Part shown: positions 6,141-7,775 of the stretch, one piece after another | How positions within the stretch are numbered: position 1 is the stretch's first letter | Layout: each line of letters opens with the position of its first letter | Assembly (NCBI GenBank): GCA_003151295.1 | Contig: PLXD01000454.1 | Coordinates: 23,922 to 31,696 of the forward strand | DNA length: 7,775 nucleotides | Direction: 5' to 3' | Source: Chitinophagaceae bacterium | GTDB lineage: Bacteria > Bacteroidota > Bacteroidia > Chitinophagales > Chitinophagaceae | The notes under the pieces: model-generated | The model's database searches: none | Told to the model about the DNA's origin: nothing | Seen by the model: the letters and a program-made list of their open reading frames with translations, nothing else | Translations under genes and position numbers: made by a program

Positions 6141-7504
6141 TAGATCCTCCGTCCGCAGAACTTGCAAAAGTGGTGAATTATAACGAGCATAAAGTGCAAC
6201 GTGGTGTGGCTGAATTCCTGTATGCCCATAATTTTTTAAAGCCAAAAGAGGAGTTGAATATTTACGACAAGCTCCACCGGTTTCAAAAATTGAACGAGCT
6301 CAACGAGCGATCGGAGAAGAATACGTTGCACATTTCGCTAAACTTTCATCCCTCAGATCAATTGACGAAAGAGCAGCTTTGTGAGATCGCCGCGCTTTAC
6401 ATGGACAAAATCGGCCTCGGTAATCAACCCTATCTGGTCTACCAACACCACGACAGCGGACACCCGCACGTTCACATCGTCAGCACGTTGATCCAGCCGG
6501 ACGGTAAAAGATTCCGCACTCAGAACATCGGGAAGAACCAGTCTACACAGGCCCGAAGGGAGATAGATCAGCTATTTGGCCTTAGAAAAGTGGAGGAAAG
6601 CAAGCATTCCCAGGCTTACGAACCCATCCCGGTTAACGCGCAAAAGGTGATTTATGGCAGACTGGAAACCAAAAAGGCAATCAAAGATGTGCTGCGTTTT
6701 GTACTGGAGAAGTACAAATTCACTTCCCTGCCGGAGCTGAACGCCGTTTTACAGCAGTACAATGTCCTTGCCGACAGAGGCGATCCGGACTCCAGGATAT
6801 ACCAAAACGGGGGCTTGGTATACCGGGTATTGGACGAGCAAGGAAGCAAAACGGGCGTCCCGATCAAAGCCAGCGACTTTCATTTCAAGCCTACCCTGGC
6901 ATCCCTCCAGGGCAAATTTGAAAAGAATGAACCCTTGCGTAAGGCGGATATTCCGTCCATCAAAAGCCGGATAGACTGGGTATTGGGGAAACAGCCAAAG
7001 AGCTTTAAACTATGGTTGGAGGAACTCAGAAAAGAAAATATTCTGGCAGTTATCCGTCGAAATGAGCAAGGAATCGTTTATGGGTTAACCTACGTGGATT
7101 TCAAAACCCGGTCCGTTCTCAACGGCAGCGACCTCGGAAAAGCGTATAGTGCCCGGGCAATTACCCAACGATTTAATGGGCCGGCAGAACTAACAGCACC
7201 GCCCAAGATTCCGCTTACAAACCAGGATTCCAAGAAAAAAAGGACCCGTTCTGCCTCGAAAAAAGGAATCCCTACCAAGCCGGTCCCTCCCGTCAAGCCG
7301 CCAACCGGCCCAGAAAAGAAGCCAGCCAAGCCTATTCCGGCCCCATCAGCACTGATCAGCCAGCCCCTTATCCCAGCTTTACCGGTGGCTGGCGGAGGAA
7401 ATACGCTGCTCAACAACCTGATAACCGAACAAGCACATGATCCTTTACCCTATGAATTAACAACTGACCTAAAGAAAAAAAAGAGAAAAAGATTACATCA
7501 ATGA
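6128..7504 (+). CDS. mobB: MobB-type relaxase (mobilisation nuclease)
   Basis: A 458-residue relaxase. The N-terminal domain has VVNYNEHKVQRG at 15-26, where Tyr18 is the probable nucleophile that attaches to the nicked DNA strand. The metal-binding histidine cluster YQHHDSGHPHVHIVST spans 105-120, with H107, H112, H114 and H116 in the HxDxxHxHxH pattern of the relaxase/mobilisation nuclease family. A QNIGKNQSTQARREIDQLFGL segment at about 132-152 is also typical. Residues 170-350 form a less conserved middle region. From about 355 the tail is rich in Lys and Pro (for example KPVPPVKPPTGPEKKPAKP) and ends KKKKRKRLHQ; it probably is disordered and may contact DNA or the coupling protein. The start overlaps the mobA end by 13 bases, and the DNA-transfer coupling gene follows 45 bases downstream. 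The protein is expected to nick oriT and pilot the strand into the recipient. Confidence 0.93.
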   Translation: MVPVIDPPSAELAKVVNYNEHKVQRGVAEFLYAHNFLKPKEELNIYDKLHRFQKLNELNERSEKNTLHISLNFHPSDQLTKEQLCEIAALYMDKIGLGNQPYLVYQHHDSGHPHVHIVSTLIQPDGKRFRTQNIGKNQSTQARREIDQLFGLRKVEESKHSQAYEPIPVNAQKVIYGRLETKKAIKDVLRFVLEKYKFTSLPELNAVLQQYNVLADRGDPDSRIYQNGGLVYRVLDEQGSKTGVPIKASDFHFKPTLASLQGKFEKNEPLRKADIPSIKSRIDWVLGKQPKSFKLWLEELRKENILAVIRRNEQGIVYGLTYVDFKTRSVLNGSDLGKAYSARAITQRFNGPAELTAPPKIPLTNQDSKKKRTRSASKKGIPTKPVPPVKPPTGPEKKPAKPIPAPSALISQPLIPALPVAGGGNTLLNNLITEQAHDPLPYELTTDLKKKKRKRLHQ

Positions 7505-7536
7505 TCTGAAAAAATAATCCCCGGAGTGGGCTTAAA

Positions 7537-7542
7537 AAGGAG
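7537..7542 (+). promoter_or_regulatory. Shine-Dalgarno-like AAGGAG before the coupling-protein gene
   Basis: AAGGAG lies 7 bases before the ATG at 7550 and fixes that start. Strong sites like this are uncommon in Bacteroidota; the other starts in this window lack one. Confidence 0.6.
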
Positions 7543-7549
7543 AAATATT

Positions 7550-7775
7550 ATGAATACGGGAGAAAACGAACAAGGATTGAGAGCAATCCTTGACATGACG
7601 AGGCTTATCAGCATCGTCCTATTATTACTGCATTTCTATTATGTTGGGTATGACGCCTTTTCTGAATGGCAACTAACCTCAAAATTTTCGGACAGAATAC
7701 TGACCAATGTGGACAAAACCGGGCTGTTCCATCCTTTCCAGAAGGTTAAATTCATTTCATTAGGTTTCTTACTCC
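7550..7775 (+). CDS. mobC: MobC/TraG-type conjugal coupling protein, N-terminal 75 residues only
   Basis: The ATG at 7550 opens a frame that runs off the right edge. The visible start, MNTGENEQGLRAILDMTRLI, and SIVLLLLHFYYVGYDAF, match my recollection of the N-terminus of the Bacteroidota MobC/TraG coupling proteins. One hydrophobic segment spans about residues 19-35, and a second begins near residue 68 (KFISLGFLL), consistent with the membrane anchor of these hexameric ATPases. The ATPase motifs lie beyond the window and are not seen. Its role would be to receive the relaxase-DNA complex and feed it to the type IV secretion channel. Position directly after mobB supports the call. Confidence 0.82.
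   Translation, partial: MNTGENEQGLRAILDMTRLISIVLLLLHFYYVGYDAFSEWQLTSKFSDRILTNVDKTGLFHPFQKVKFISLGFLL

Noticed and set aside
7090..7416. Minus-strand open frame of 108 codons
   Set aside because: It is the antisense shadow of the Pro/Lys-rich relaxase tail; its Gly/Ala-rich product reflects that composition.

Overview
The window looks like a member of the Bacteroidota, most likely the Chitinophagaceae or a related soil lineage. Three things point there: the Bacteroidota-style RHS-family N-terminus, the Bacteroidota arrangement of toprim protein, MobA-like and MobB-like mobilisation genes and a MobC/TraG-like coupling protein, and a TAnnTTTG-type -7 element before one gene. The taxonomic call is an inference from family resemblance, not from a search.

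Layout. The left half (1-3735) reads on the minus strand and is a two-gene unit. A 492-residue exported coiled-coil/beta-barrel-like protein (3735-2257) is followed after 69 bases by a very large exported RHS/YD-type protein. The RHS frame starts at 2187, stays open for all 729 codons, and runs off the left edge of the window. Positions 3736-4222 hold no convincing gene. They contain a perfect 21-bp tandem duplication, a second related A6-TACC motif beside an operator-like palindrome, an inverted repeat with a T-run, and a GC-richer patch ending in a strong hairpin. A small minus-strand gene of unknown function (4501-4223) comes next. It is divergent from the right half.

The right half (4661-7775) reads on the plus strand and is the mobilisation module of an integrative/conjugative or mobilisable element. 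It encodes a toprim primase-like protein that has lost its zinc ligands, a 160-bp non-coding gap rich in inverted repeats (the best oriT candidate), a small MobA/MobC-type relaxosome protein, an overlapping MobB-type relaxase with the histidine-rich metal motif, and the first 75 residues of a MobC/TraG-type coupling protein cut by the right edge. In the expected scheme, the accessory protein and relaxase assemble at oriT and nick it, and the coupling protein passes the complex to the secretion channel. The toprim protein may help in replication or priming of transferred DNA.

The exported-protein pair is either cargo of the element or flanking chromosome. No element end, integrase or att site is visible, so this cannot be decided here. 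The parts least explained by known families are the coiled-coil/barrel partner of the RHS protein, the repeat cluster at 3821-4010, the oriT-like hairpin region, and the 92-residue orphan.
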